64,000 bases of DNA, from NCBI GenBank assembly GCA_036782775.1, contig DAIPYJ010000008.1, forward strand, positions 9,486 to 73,485, in the 5' to 3' direction. Positions within the stretch are counted from its first letter, which is position 1; every line of letters starts with the position of its first letter. Shown here piece by piece: positions 35,571 to 44,389 of the stretch. Both the position numbers and the translations under genes were made by a program. The notes below the pieces were generated by a model. It ran no database searches. It was not told the DNA's origin and saw only the letters and a program-made list of their open reading frames with translations. This DNA comes from CF-13 sp036782775. GTDB taxonomy: Bacteria > Chloroflexota > Dormibacteria > CF-121.

Positions 35571-36067
35571 TGGGACGCGTCTTCAGGTTCGGTGACGCGA
35601 TTTCGACCGACGCGATCATCCCCGGCCGTTACAACGTGACGACCGATGCCGCCGCGCTGGGGAAGGCCTGCTTCATCGAGGCGCGTCCGGACTTCGCGTC
35701 GTCGGTCCAGCCCGGCGATGTCATCGTCGCCGGTCGCAACTTCGGTTGTGGGAGCTCGCGTGAACATGCGCCGATGTCGATCAAAGCGGCGGGGATCCAG
35801 GCAGTCGTCGCTCGGAGCTTCGCGCGGATCTTCTATCGCAACGCCATCAACATCGGACTGGCCGTGATCCAGTGCGATGCACTCCACGAGGCTGTGGTCG
35901 ACGGGGATCCGATCTCGGTCGATATCCGCTCCGGCCAGATCCGCGCGAATGGCAAGATGTTCCAAGGGGAAACACCGGGTCCGGTGGCGGCCGCCATCAT
36001 GGAAGCTGGATCGCTGATCGACCTGATCAAAACTCGCGGCTGGGCCGCGATCGAGGAGGTGTCATGA
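35570..36067 (+). CDS. lysU: Homoaconitase small subunit
   Basis: 165 residues. FGDAISTDAIIPGRYN, GRNFGCGSSREHAPMSIKAAGI and SFARIFYRNAINIG are the swivel-domain signatures of LeuD/LysU. Completes the homoaconitase heterodimer. It overlaps lysW in ATGA. No homoisocitrate dehydrogenase gene is in the window. Confidence 0.88.
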   Translation: MGRVFRFGDAISTDAIIPGRYNVTTDAAALGKACFIEARPDFASSVQPGDVIVAGRNFGCGSSREHAPMSIKAAGIQAVVARSFARIFYRNAINIGLAVIQCDALHEAVVDGDPISVDIRSGQIRANGKMFQGETPGPVAAAIMEAGSLIDLIKTRGWAAIEEVS

Positions 36068-36246
36068 TGTCAACCGCCACGACGGCGCAATGTCCCGAAT
36101 GCGGCGCCGAGGTCAGCCTCGCCGGCGATGTGGAACGCGGCGAGATCGTGCCCTGCGCCGACTGCGGAGCAGAGCTCGAGGTGGTCGAGCCCAATCCGCC
36201 TGAGCTTCGGCTGGCACCCGAGGAAGAGGAAGACTGGGGCGAATAG
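36064..36246 (+). CDS. lysW: LysW amino-group carrier protein
   Basis: 60 residues. Two zinc CxxC pairs (C10/C13 and C31/C34) form the zinc ribbon, and the C-terminus EEEEDWGE matches the conserved EDWGE tail whose terminal glutamate gamma-carboxyl is linked to the amino acid. LysW protects the alpha-amino group of alpha-aminoadipate (and glutamate in some organisms) during later steps. Only one LysW is encoded here for two ligases. Confidence 0.96.
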   Translation: MMSTATTAQCPECGAEVSLAGDVERGEIVPCADCGAELEVVEPNPPELRLAPEEEEDWGE

Positions 36247-36247
36247 C

Positions 36248-37102
36248 GTGAGGCTGGGCGTCCTCTGCTCTCGGATCCGCGCCGAGGAAAAACTGCTCTT
36301 CGACGCCTTCAATCGGCGCGGCATCGCGTTCGAGAAGATCGACGACCGCGAGTCGATCTTCGAGATCGGCGCGGAACCTCCGCGCTACGACGTTGTCCTC
36401 GAGCGCTGCCTCCATCACTCGCGCGCGCTCTACGCGCTGCGCATCCTCAACCAGGCCGGCATTCCAACCGTCAACAGCTATGAGGTCGCGCTGACCTGTG
36501 GCGACAAGATCAATACGACAACCGCGCTCGCCGCCGCCGGCGTCCCGAGCCCTCGGACGCTGATCGCGTTCACCCCCGAGTCGGCTCTGCAAGCGATCGA
36601 AACCTTGGGCTATCCCGTCGTGCTGAAACCGGCGATCGGATCCTGGGGCAGGCTGCTGGCGAAAATCTCGGACCGAGAGGCGGCCGAGGCGCTGCTGGAG
36701 CACAAGGAGACGCTCGGCTCGTATCAGCATGCGATCTTCTACATCCAGGAATTCGTCAACAAGCCCTCGCGCGACATCCGCAGTTTTGTCGTCGGCGACG
36801 AGACGATCTGCGCCATCTATCGCGAGTCGCCGCATTGGATCACGAACACCGCTCGCGGCGGCCAGGCGCGCAATTGTCCCGTGACAAAGGAGATCGATCG
36901 GTTGTCGCGCGCCGCAGCGCGAGCCGTCGGCGGCGGCGTGCTGGCGATCGACCTGCTCGAGCATCCAGACGGCATGCTGGTGAGCGAGGTCAACTATACG
37001 ATGGAATTTCGCAACAGCATCGAGACCACCGGGGTCGACATTCCCGGGCACATCGTCGATCACGTCCTGCGTGTCGGCAAGCTCGAGGCCGTCCCCGCGT
37101 GA
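36248..37102 (+). CDS. lysX: LysX, LysW-alpha-aminoadipate ligase
   Basis: 284 residues from a GTG at 36248, directly after lysW. ATP-grasp motifs as in the first copy (GDKINTTTALAAAGVPSPRT, VVLKPAIGSWGRLLAKI, AIDLLEHPDGMLVSEVNYT). The substrate-side loop NYTMEFRNS (249-257) is close to the Thermus LysX type as I recall it. Position inside the T-box operon beside lysW supports alpha-aminoadipate as substrate. Stretches of the DNA are highly similar to the other ligase gene. Confidence 0.9.
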   Translation: MRLGVLCSRIRAEEKLLFDAFNRRGIAFEKIDDRESIFEIGAEPPRYDVVLERCLHHSRALYALRILNQAGIPTVNSYEVALTCGDKINTTTALAAAGVPSPRTLIAFTPESALQAIETLGYPVVLKPAIGSWGRLLAKISDREAAEALLEHKETLGSYQHAIFYIQEFVNKPSRDIRSFVVGDETICAIYRESPHWITNTARGGQARNCPVTKEIDRLSRAAARAVGGGVLAIDLLEHPDGMLVSEVNYTMEFRNSIETTGVDIPGHIVDHVLRVGKLEAVPA

Positions 37103-38166
37103 TCACCGCCGAGCGGACGCAGCCCGAGACGCAGGTCGAAACCGGCATCGAGCTGCTCGAGGAGATGCTGGCGATCCCCAGCCCCTCGACCCAGGAGCGC
37201 GCGGTCGGCCAGTGGCTGGTTTCGCGCATGCGTGGCATGGGCTTCGCGGCACGGCGCGATGAGGCCGGCAACGTCGTCGGCTTCTGGGGAAGCGGACCGA
37301 AGGAGGTCATGCTCCTCGGTCACATCGACACGGTGCCTGGATTCATCCCGGTGCGGCGGGACGGCAACCGCCTCTTCGGACGAGGCGCGGTCGATGCGAA
37401 GGGCCCGATGGCGGCCGCGATCACGGCCGTATCCCGACAACCGGTTGGGACCGGCGTTCGCTTCACCGTGATCGGGGCCGTTGAAGAAGAGGGCAGCTCA
37501 CGCGGTGCCCGCCACCTGGTCAGCCGCAAGGCGCCCGATCAGCTGGTGATTCTCGAGCCGAGCGGATGGGATGCGGTCACCCTTGGCTACAAGGGCAGCC
37601 TGCGCCTGCGATATCGGTTGTCGATCCCCGTCGGGCACGGTGCCGGTCCGCATGAGAGCGCCGCCGACCAGGCGATTGCTTTTGTCCGGCGGCTGCAGGA
37701 TCACACCCGGCCTTCGCCTCAACGCGCGTTCGAGAGACTCGACGTGCGGGTGCTCCGATTTCATGCCGATCACGACGGCTTTCGCGACACCGCCTCGCTC
37801 TCGATCGGCTTTCGGCTGCCGCCGGATTTCGACGTCGAGGCGCTCAAGCAGCAGCTGGACGAATGGAGCGAAGGAGCCGACCTTCGCTTCGACCATGCCG
37901 ACGCGGCCGTCAAGATGGAGAAAAACACGGCGGTGGTGCGCGCCTTTCTCAGCGGCATCCGCGAGGTCGGCGGCACGCCGCGGTTCAAAATGAAGACCGG
38001 AACATCGGACATGAACATCCTCGCGCCCGTCTGGGGCTGTCCCGCGCTGGCCTACGGCCCCGGTGACTCCAAGCTCGACCACACGCCCGACGAGGCGATC
38101 GACCTCGACGAGTTCGGGCGCGGGGTCGACGTCCTGACGCACGCCCTTCATCAGCTGGCCCAATGA
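37099..38166 (+). CDS. lysK: LysK, LysW-lysine/ornithine hydrolase
   Basis: 355 residues, M20-type metallopeptidase. GTG start overlaps the lysX stop (GTGA). Metal and catalytic segments: MLLGHIDTVPG, GRGAVDAKGPMAAAI, IGAVEEEGSSRGARHLV, and TGTSDMNILAPVWGCPALAYGPGDSKLDHTPDE. It releases the finished amino acid from LysW, the last step. In organisms using one LysW for both products a single LysK can serve both. Confidence 0.92.
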   Translation: MITAERTQPETQVETGIELLEEMLAIPSPSTQERAVGQWLVSRMRGMGFAARRDEAGNVVGFWGSGPKEVMLLGHIDTVPGFIPVRRDGNRLFGRGAVDAKGPMAAAITAVSRQPVGTGVRFTVIGAVEEEGSSRGARHLVSRKAPDQLVILEPSGWDAVTLGYKGSLRLRYRLSIPVGHGAGPHESAADQAIAFVRRLQDHTRPSPQRAFERLDVRVLRFHADHDGFRDTASLSIGFRLPPDFDVEALKQQLDEWSEGADLRFDHADAAVKMEKNTAVVRAFLSGIREVGGTPRFKMKTGTSDMNILAPVWGCPALAYGPGDSKLDHTPDEAIDLDEFGRGVDVLTHALHQLAQ

Positions 38167-39215
38167 AAGCGGCGGTTGTCGGCGGATCCGGCTATGCCGG
38201 CGGCGAACTGCTTCGGCTCCTCCTCTCCCATCCCGAGATCCAGGTCACCCAGGTCACCTCAGAGCGCCTGGGCGGCAAATTCGTCCACAGCGTCCATCCC
38301 AACCTGCGCAAGCGCACCGACCTGAAGTTTCAATCGCGTGCCTCGCTGCAGCCAGTCGATGTCCTGTTCCTGGCGCTGCCGCACGGTGACACGAGCAAGG
38401 AAATCGATCGCCTGGAATCGCTCGCGCCCACCGTCATCGACCTTTCCGCCGACTTTCGCCTGCGGGATCGCAACGACTATCCGATCTGGTACGGCTGGGA
38501 GCATCCGAAGCCAGAACATCTGCGTGATTGGGTCTACGCGCTTCCTGAATTGCACCGCGACCAGATCCGAACCTCGAACCGGCTGGCCAGCGGCGGCTGC
38601 CTCGCGACCGCCGCCATCCTCGCTCTCTATCCGCTGGTCCAGGCCGGCGTCATCGACCGGGCGATGCCGATCGTGATCGAGGGGAAGACCGGATCATCGG
38701 CCGGCGGCGCGGAATCCGGACCGGCATCGCACCATCCGCATCGCAGTGGCGAGATGCGTTCCTTCGCACCGACCTCGCATCGGCACACGGCGGAGATCAT
38801 CCAGGAACTCTGCCTGGCATCACAGAATGGCCAGCGACCCCCGGTCGCGTTCTCGGCGACGGCGGTCGAGGCCGTCCGCGGCATCCTGATGACCGCGCAT
38901 GTCTTTCTTGGCGAAGACCTCGCGGAGAAGGACCTATGGAAGATCTATCGCGCCGCCTACGCCGGTGAGCCGTTCATGCGGATCGTCAAGGAGTCGACGG
39001 GGATTCATCGCTACCCGAATCCGAAGATCCTCTCGGGAACGAACTACACGGATGTCGGCTTCGAGCGCGACCCGCATTCGCGCCGGGTCGTCGTTATGAG
39101 CGCGCTCGACAATCTGATGAAAGGCGCGGCCGGCCAGGCCGTGCAGGCGCTCAACATCCGCTTCGGCTGGGACGAGCGAACCGGGCTCGATTTCCCAGGC
39201 CTGTATCCGATCTAG
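38163..39215 (+). CDS. lysY: LysY, LysW-aminoadipyl/glutamyl phosphate reductase
   Basis: 350 residues, ArgC/Asd family. Rossmann start AAVVGGSGYAGGELLRLLLSHPE, catalytic cysteine in LASGGCLATAAILALYPL, and THRHTAEIIQEL with histidine. It reduces the LysW-bound acyl phosphate to a semialdehyde with NADPH. The ATG overlaps the lysK stop (ATGA) and the TAG overlaps the lysZ start by one base. Confidence 0.92.
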   Translation: MKAAVVGGSGYAGGELLRLLLSHPEIQVTQVTSERLGGKFVHSVHPNLRKRTDLKFQSRASLQPVDVLFLALPHGDTSKEIDRLESLAPTVIDLSADFRLRDRNDYPIWYGWEHPKPEHLRDWVYALPELHRDQIRTSNRLASGGCLATAAILALYPLVQAGVIDRAMPIVIEGKTGSSAGGAESGPASHHPHRSGEMRSFAPTSHRHTAEIIQELCLASQNGQRPPVAFSATAVEAVRGILMTAHVFLGEDLAEKDLWKIYRAAYAGEPFMRIVKESTGIHRYPNPKILSGTNYTDVGFERDPHSRRVVVMSALDNLMKGAAGQAVQALNIRFGWDERTGLDFPGLYPI

Positions 39216-40009
39216 TGCTGGTTATCAAAATCGGCGGCAGCCTCACCAACTTTGATTCGCTGCTGCAGGACATCGCCGCCTGCAAGGAGCCCCTCGTTCT
39301 CGTCCACGGCGGGAACAAGGAACTGAACGAGCTGTCGACCAGGCTTGGCTCTCCGCCGAGAATGGTCACCTCGGAACGTGGCGAGGTGAGCCGCTTTACG
39401 GATGCGACGACGATGGATCATTTCCTGATGGCATACGCCGGCAAGCAAAACAAGCGAATCGTCGAGCGGCTCCGGTCGCTCCGCGCCAATGCGGTCGGGC
39501 TCTCGGCGATGGACGGGGGCATCGCGGTCGGACGGCGCAAGCCGGACATTCGTATCCGGGAGGATGGCAAGTCGAAGATCCTGCATGGGGACCACAGCGG
39601 GTCGATCGAGCGCATCGAGCCGGCATTGCTCCGGCTCCTGCTGGACGCGGGCTACCTGCCGGTCCTGACGCCGCCGGCGATCAGTCACGAGGGCGTCGCC
39701 ATCAACGTCGACGGTGATCGGCTCGCCATGGAAGTCGCGACCGCACTCGGCGCGGAGCGATTGCTGATCTTTGCCGACACCCCCGGATTTCTGCGGGACG
39801 TTACCGATGAGGCCAGCGTGATTCCCTCCGTTCATCTCGACGACATCGATCGCGTCGCCGAGTTCGGCAAGGGTCGCGCCCGGGTCAAGCTGCTCGCCGC
39901 CGCTCAGGCCGTCCGTCGAGGCGTCAAGGCAGTCGGACTGCTCGATGGACGCGGCGAACACCCCCTGACCAAGGCGTTCGAAGGCGCCGGGACCTGGGTA
40001 ACGGCATGA
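39215..40009 (+). CDS. lysZ: LysZ, LysW-aminoadipate/glutamate kinase
   Basis: 264 residues from a GTG at 39215, amino-acid-kinase (ArgB-like) fold. KIGGSLTNF phosphate loop, VHGGNKELNELSTRLG, TPPAISHEGVAINVDGDRLA and MEVATALGAERLLIFADTPG. It phosphorylates the side-chain carboxylate of the LysW-bound substrate. ATG of lysJ overlaps its stop. Confidence 0.92.
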   Translation: MLVIKIGGSLTNFDSLLQDIAACKEPLVLVHGGNKELNELSTRLGSPPRMVTSERGEVSRFTDATTMDHFLMAYAGKQNKRIVERLRSLRANAVGLSAMDGGIAVGRRKPDIRIREDGKSKILHGDHSGSIERIEPALLRLLLDAGYLPVLTPPAISHEGVAINVDGDRLAMEVATALGAERLLIFADTPGFLRDVTDEASVIPSVHLDDIDRVAEFGKGRARVKLLAAAQAVRRGVKAVGLLDGRGEHPLTKAFEGAGTWVTA

Positions 40010-41163
40010 AAGTCGAGACTAGACTCAAATCGATCCCGCTCCACGCCGAGCGCGGGATCAGCCTCGCGCGCGGCGAAGGCGTCTACCTCTGGGACGACCA
40101 GGGCCGCCGCTATCTCGACCTCATGACGAATTACGGCGTCAACCTTCTCGGTCATGCGGATCCGCAGGTGACCGAAGCGGTTCAGCGCCAGGCCGCGACG
40201 CTCTCGAACGCGCATCAGAGCTTCGACTCGCCCGCGCGGCGCGAATTTCTGGAGACGCTCGGTGGCTTTCTGCCGGCGTCGCTAAGCCGGATCTCGTTCG
40301 CCAACTCGGGTGCCGAAGCGGTCGAGGCGGCCCTCAAGTACACGCGTGTCGCGACCGGTCGGATCGGCATCATCGCGACGCACCGCGCGTATCACGGCCG
40401 GACTTTCGGTGCGCTCTCGGCGACCGCGGATGAGAAGTACCGCCAGCCGTTCATGCCGATGCTCGACGGGACGAGGCACGTGCCCTACGACAACCTGTTG
40501 GCGATCGAGCAAGCCATGAACAACTCGATCGCGGCCGTCATCATCGAACCGATCCAGGGCGAGGGCGGAATCCGCGTGCCGGCGGATGGCTATCTGCGAG
40601 GCATCCGCGAGCTCTGCGATGCCCATAGTGCGCTGCTGATCGTCGATGAGATCCAGACGTGCTTCCGCACCGGGGCGCCGTTCGGCTTCACGCGTGAAGA
40701 GATCGTCCCCGACATCCTCTGCCTTTCCAAGTCGATCGCGAATGGCCTTCCGATGGGCGTCACGGTTGTCACCGAAGCGATCAGCGAGAAAGTGCCGAAG
40801 GGAAGCCACGGCGGCACGTTCTCCGGCAACCCGCTCGTCTGCGCCGCAGCGACGGCAACCCTGAATGTCCTCGCGGACGCATCCTTACACGCTCGCGCAG
40901 CGGCGATGGGCTCGCGCTTTATCGAGCGTGTCCGCGACCTGAAGCTTCCGCAGATCCGCGAGGTTCGCGGCCGAGGACTGATGCTGGCGGTTGAGCTGAA
41001 GAAACCGGCGACGCCGGTGATCAAGGCGATGCAGGAGCGTGGCGTCCTCGTCCTTCCGGCGGGCGGCACCGTGATCCGCTTTTTGCCGTCGATCCTAATC
41101 GCAGAGGCCGAACTCGATCAGGGCATCGAGGTCCTTGCCGCGTCGATCCGTCAGGCCGCCTGA
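40006..41163 (+). CDS. lysJ: LysJ, LysW-semialdehyde aminotransferase
   Basis: 385 residues, class III PLP aminotransferase (ArgD-like). FANSGAEAVEAALKYTR, AYHGRTFGALSAT, IIEPIQGEGGIRVP, LLIVDEIQTCFRTG and PLP-binding K242 in LCLSKSIANGLPMG. It converts the LysW-bound semialdehyde to LysW-lysine (or LysW-ornithine). Last gene of the T-box operon cluster with clear pathway membership; a DinB-like gene follows at 5 nt. Confidence 0.93.
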   Translation: MKVETRLKSIPLHAERGISLARGEGVYLWDDQGRRYLDLMTNYGVNLLGHADPQVTEAVQRQAATLSNAHQSFDSPARREFLETLGGFLPASLSRISFANSGAEAVEAALKYTRVATGRIGIIATHRAYHGRTFGALSATADEKYRQPFMPMLDGTRHVPYDNLLAIEQAMNNSIAAVIIEPIQGEGGIRVPADGYLRGIRELCDAHSALLIVDEIQTCFRTGAPFGFTREEIVPDILCLSKSIANGLPMGVTVVTEAISEKVPKGSHGGTFSGNPLVCAAATATLNVLADASLHARAAAMGSRFIERVRDLKLPQIREVRGRGLMLAVELKKPATPVIKAMQERGVLVLPAGGTVIRFLPSILIAEAELDQGIEVLAASIRQAA

Positions 41164-41168
41164 GCCCG

Positions 41169-41627
41169 GTGCGCCACACGCGTGCCGGCGTCATCGAACG
41201 GACCAAGGCCGAGTTTGCCGAGCTGGACCGCCTTGTGAAACGCCTCAAACCCGCGGATTGGCGCCGCCGCGTTCCACGGCCCGAGAGCAAAGACCCCTGG
41301 ACCGTCAAAGACGCGCTGGCGCATATCGTCTACTGGAAGGAACACAGCGAGCGCTACTTTCGCGGTGCCAAACGGCCGGCCTTCCTGAAGGGGATCGACG
41401 TCTCGGAGATCAACGCCGTCATCTACCGCCGCTGGCGGACGCAGCCTGCCTCAAAGGTCGTCGACGCTCACCGGCGGGTCCAGAAGGCGGTGCTCGAGAC
41501 GCTGCGCGCGACGCCGGAAGAGTTCTTCACGAGGCGAGAACACAACGCCGACTGGCCGGGCGACTTCACCAGTCATTCGCGCTGGCATCGCGTCCGCGAT
41601 ATCGAAGCCGCGATCAAAGAGAAGTAA
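41169..41627 (+). CDS. DinB-like four-helix protein
   Basis: 152 residues from a GTG at 41169. LVKRLKPADWRRRVP, DPWTVKDALAHIVYWKEH and a C-terminal SRWHRVRDIEAAIKEK provide histidines in the places expected for the metal-binding DinB/ClbS-like four-helix bundle. Many DinB-like proteins are thiol transferases or of unknown role. It is 5 nt after lysJ but has no evident pathway link. Confidence 0.7.
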   Translation: MRHTRAGVIERTKAEFAELDRLVKRLKPADWRRRVPRPESKDPWTVKDALAHIVYWKEHSERYFRGAKRPAFLKGIDVSEINAVIYRRWRTQPASKVVDAHRRVQKAVLETLRATPEEFFTRREHNADWPGDFTSHSRWHRVRDIEAAIKEK

Positions 41628-41647
41628 CGCTGCACGCTCGCCCGTAA

Positions 41648-41684
41648 TTGCCATAGCCCGTCTATGGCACAGTGCTCTGGCAAT
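41648..41684 (+). promoter_or_regulatory. Nested inverted repeats at the MFS transporter start
   Basis: GCCATAG-CCCGT-CTATGGC (41650-41668) is a perfect 7-bp hairpin. An outer pair ATTGCCA (41648-41654) and TGGCAAT (41678-41684) can pair alternatively and would cover the start codon at 41683. Either a repressor operator or a translational switch is conceivable. Confidence 0.45.
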
Positions 41685-42897
41685 GCGCGTGATGCCAGAG
41701 ACCTACCGGCAACCGCTAGTGAACCGTCGCTTTCGGCTCTTCGCGCTCGGCTTTGGCATCTCGAGCCTGGGCGATGGCATGAGCGCGCTCGCCGTCGCCT
41801 GGCTTGCCATTGAAATCAGCTCACCAACCAATCGTGGTCTCGTGGTCGGCGCGGCGGTCGCCGCCTACACGCTTCCTGGAGCCATCGGGATTTTCCTGCG
41901 TCGCCTTCTCGGACAGCTCGACTCTCGTCGCCTCCTCCTCCTCAACTCCGCTCTGCGAGCGGCCTGCCTCGGCACCATCGCCCTGCTCGCCTACCTCGGG
42001 CGTCTGCAGATTCTGAGCTATGTGGCCCTGCTCGCCGGCTCCGCGTTGCTCGCCTCCTGGGGTACCGCCGCGCGCTATTCGCTCGTCGCTGAGACTCTGC
42101 CAGAAAGGATGCGGCTCAGCGCCAACGCGCTGCTCGGCACCCTGTTGAACCTGGGCGTGATCGTTGGCCCTGCAGCCGCGGGCGTCCTCACGGCCGTCAC
42201 CGGCGCCGCAGCGGTGCTCTCTCTCGATGCGGCAAGCTGGCTGATTTACGCCGGCTGCGTTCTCCTCGCGCATGCCCGGCCGGTCGTGGCAACTGAGCAA
42301 ATACCTGGACCGATCGCTTCCGGCCAGGCCGGTGGCGCGCTGCAGATGATCGTCCGCGATCGGAGTCTGCTTGGTCTCCTCATCCTTACGCTGACCTTTT
42401 ACTTCTTCTACGGGCCGGTGGAGGTCGCGCTACCGATTTTCGTCAAGCAGAACCTTCACCAGTCCGCGGCGGTCCTCGGTGCGTTCTGGACTTGCTTCGG
42501 CATTGGAGCCGTCACTGGCAGCCTTGCCTTTCCGATCATTCGCCGCGGGCCGCTGTTCACCATGGCGCTGCTGATCATCATCGGCTGGGGCGTGACGCTC
42601 GGCGTCATCCCGTTTGTCAGCGTTCCATTCGGCATCGCGTCGTTCACCGTGGGCGGCCTGATCTGGGCGCCCTACCCGACGCTGGTTACGACCTTCCTCC
42701 AGCAGCAGACCAGTGGCCGCTCGCTGACGGCGCTCTCGGCCGCCTGGACCTCGGCCACGATGCTCGCCACCCCGCTTGGCAGCGCGGTCGGCGGACCGCT
42801 GGTCACGGCAACCGGTCCCGGCCGGACGTTGGTCATCTCCGCGCTCGCGACGCTCGCGATTGTCCCGGTCGCGGCGGTCGCCCGACGATCGGCCTGA
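41683..42897 (+). CDS. Major facilitator superfamily transporter
   Basis: 404 residues with about twelve helices. Early motif LFALGFGISSLGDGMSALAVAWLAIEI, loop 2-3 segment RRLLGQLDSRRLLLLNSALRAA, and second-half segments such as FYFFYGPVEVALPIFVKQNLHQSAAVLGAFW. It resembles MFS_3-type drug/macrolide exporters. Substrate unknown. The start codon lies at the edge of a nested inverted repeat. Confidence 0.88.
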   Translation: MRVMPETYRQPLVNRRFRLFALGFGISSLGDGMSALAVAWLAIEISSPTNRGLVVGAAVAAYTLPGAIGIFLRRLLGQLDSRRLLLLNSALRAACLGTIALLAYLGRLQILSYVALLAGSALLASWGTAARYSLVAETLPERMRLSANALLGTLLNLGVIVGPAAAGVLTAVTGAAAVLSLDAASWLIYAGCVLLAHARPVVATEQIPGPIASGQAGGALQMIVRDRSLLGLLILTLTFYFFYGPVEVALPIFVKQNLHQSAAVLGAFWTCFGIGAVTGSLAFPIIRRGPLFTMALLIIIGWGVTLGVIPFVSVPFGIASFTVGGLIWAPYPTLVTTFLQQQTSGRSLTALSAAWTSATMLATPLGSAVGGPLVTATGPGRTLVISALATLAIVPVAAVARRSA

Positions 42898-42901
42898 GGC
42901 C

Positions 42902-43231
42902 CTACTGCCGGAAGCCGTTGACGATGACGATCACACCGATCAACGCCAACACGGGCGCCCAGTACTGCATCGGGATCCAGAACAACGTGTGGCGCCGCCG
43001 CAATACGACATTCTGGCCGGTCTTGGGGTCGACCAGCTGGCGACCGGGCTGGCCATTCAGCCGAACGCCCGTGAACCACAGCGCGACCGCGGCAACGATT
43101 TCAGCGATGCCGATCGTGATCAGCTGGCGGTGCCCAAGGCCGGCAACGTTTCCGATCACGCTGCCTACAAACAAGCCTGCGAGCCCGTAGAGAAGAACCA
43201 GGACGCCCCAGCCGGTCCAGACGAAGATCAC
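42902..43231 (-). CDS. Small membrane protein, unknown
   Basis: 109 residues from a GTG at 43231 preceded by GGGAGGTGA. Helices at residues 5-30 (WGVLVLLYGLAGLFVGSVIGNVAG), 36-55 and 88-107 (YWAPVLALIGVIVIVNGF), with a polar segment RLNGQPGRQLVDPKTGQNVVLRRRHTLFWIP between. The DPKTG segment loosely recalls the small membrane protein at 26442. Function unknown. Confidence 0.7.
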   Translation of the reverse strand: MIFVWTGWGVLVLLYGLAGLFVGSVIGNVAGLGHRQLITIGIAEIVAAVALWFTGVRLNGQPGRQLVDPKTGQNVVLRRRHTLFWIPMQYWAPVLALIGVIVIVNGFRQ

Positions 43232-43314
43232 TCGCCGTCACCTCCCATGCTCAACTTAAGGAAGGAAGCGATCTCGTGGCTACAGTCTGAATTCGGAACC
43301 GCTTGCGGTCGGCC

Positions 43315-44388
43315 CTACGACGTCGCTTGCAAGCGCGTCATGATCGCCCTGGCGAGCTGATCCGTCGGAACCGCGTACGGCCGCATTTTCGTGGCGAGCG
43401 GGTCGAGGCGGAAGCTGATCTGGTAGCCGCCGACACCCTTATCGCTCGACGGGGTCGCGATCGGCTCTTTGATGTCGGCGGAGGGAATCACAAGCGAGGT
43501 CTCGGCCAGGTCGCCATCGGCCTGGCAGGGGATGCAGACAACGTCGAGCCGTTGGTCAACGAAGAACGTATCGGCCCGGATGCGGAACTCGATGACACGT
43601 CGCGCATTCACGGTCCCAATGTGGACCGCCAGCCCGCGGGTAGCGAAGGAACGAAGATCGTGCAGGAGGAGATCGACGCAATCAACCCGCAGCCGATCCT
43701 GCGCCAGCACGACATTCTCCAGACCGACGCGCATCAGTTGGCTGGCAAGCCAGAGTTCGCCAAACTTGCCGAAGGCCCGCGCCGCTGCTTTCGACACTTC
43801 CTGCGAGGGCGCCACCAGCCCCGATTCGGTCCGATGCACGGGTGCCGTCCAACCGGGGATGCGGTGCAGCCAGCGGGTTAGGATCCGGTCGACGGGAACC
43901 AGGTACGAGTTCGCCGGCGAATCGAGCCTGCCGTCGAGATACCCGCTGAAGACGTAGCCACCCTCGTGCGGCCGCGCCAGCTGGACGAAGTCGGGGATCG
44001 GGATCGCCCAAAACGCGGTCGCCAGCTGCCAATCCGGTGGCGGAACGAACGGCAGGACGACGTAACCGTTCGGATCGAGGTGGAGCGACGCGACGCCGAC
44101 CTGAAACTGCCCATCGCCGTCGAGGAAACTGCGGGCTTTGACCTGCACCGGATGCACGCGCAAGGTGCGGAGCCGGCGCAGGTACAGGTCGAACCCCAGG
44201 TCGAGCAGCGGAAAAGCGACCGTGGCGATTCCACCGGCCTGAGCCGTAATCGCCGACGCCATGCGCTCTTCGGCGACCGTTCCGAACTGCGCTTCGCTAA
44301 GGCCGGGAAACGCCGGATCGCCCGGGGCGAGGCGAGCGGGCACAGCCGTCCGGGGAGTACAAGCCAAAACGTGGTCGGATTCCGCCAC
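43315..44388 (-). CDS. Hypothetical protein with two restriction-endonuclease-like domains
   Basis: 357 residues if started at the GTG at 44388; an internal ATG further in is possible. Two similar halves are visible. First: FGTVAEERMASAITAQ..ATVAFPLLDLGFDLYLRR..VHPVQVKARSF. Second: FGKFGELWLASQLMRVGLENVVLAQDRLRVDCVDLLLHD..IGTVNARRVIEFRIR. Each has the E-x(n)-D-x(n)-QVK-like order seen in PD-(D/E)XK/DUF4365-type folds, though the second copy has lost the QVK lysine. Role unknown. Confidence 0.65.
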   Translation of the reverse strand: MAESDHVLACTPRTAVPARLAPGDPAFPGLSEAQFGTVAEERMASAITAQAGGIATVAFPLLDLGFDLYLRRLRTLRVHPVQVKARSFLDGDGQFQVGVASLHLDPNGYVVLPFVPPPDWQLATAFWAIPIPDFVQLARPHEGGYVFSGYLDGRLDSPANSYLVPVDRILTRWLHRIPGWTAPVHRTESGLVAPSQEVSKAAARAFGKFGELWLASQLMRVGLENVVLAQDRLRVDCVDLLLHDLRSFATRGLAVHIGTVNARRVIEFRIRADTFFVDQRLDVVCIPCQADGDLAETSLVIPSADIKEPIATPSSDKGVGGYQISFRLDPLATKMRPYAVPTDQLARAIMTRLQATS

Positions 44389-44389
44389 C

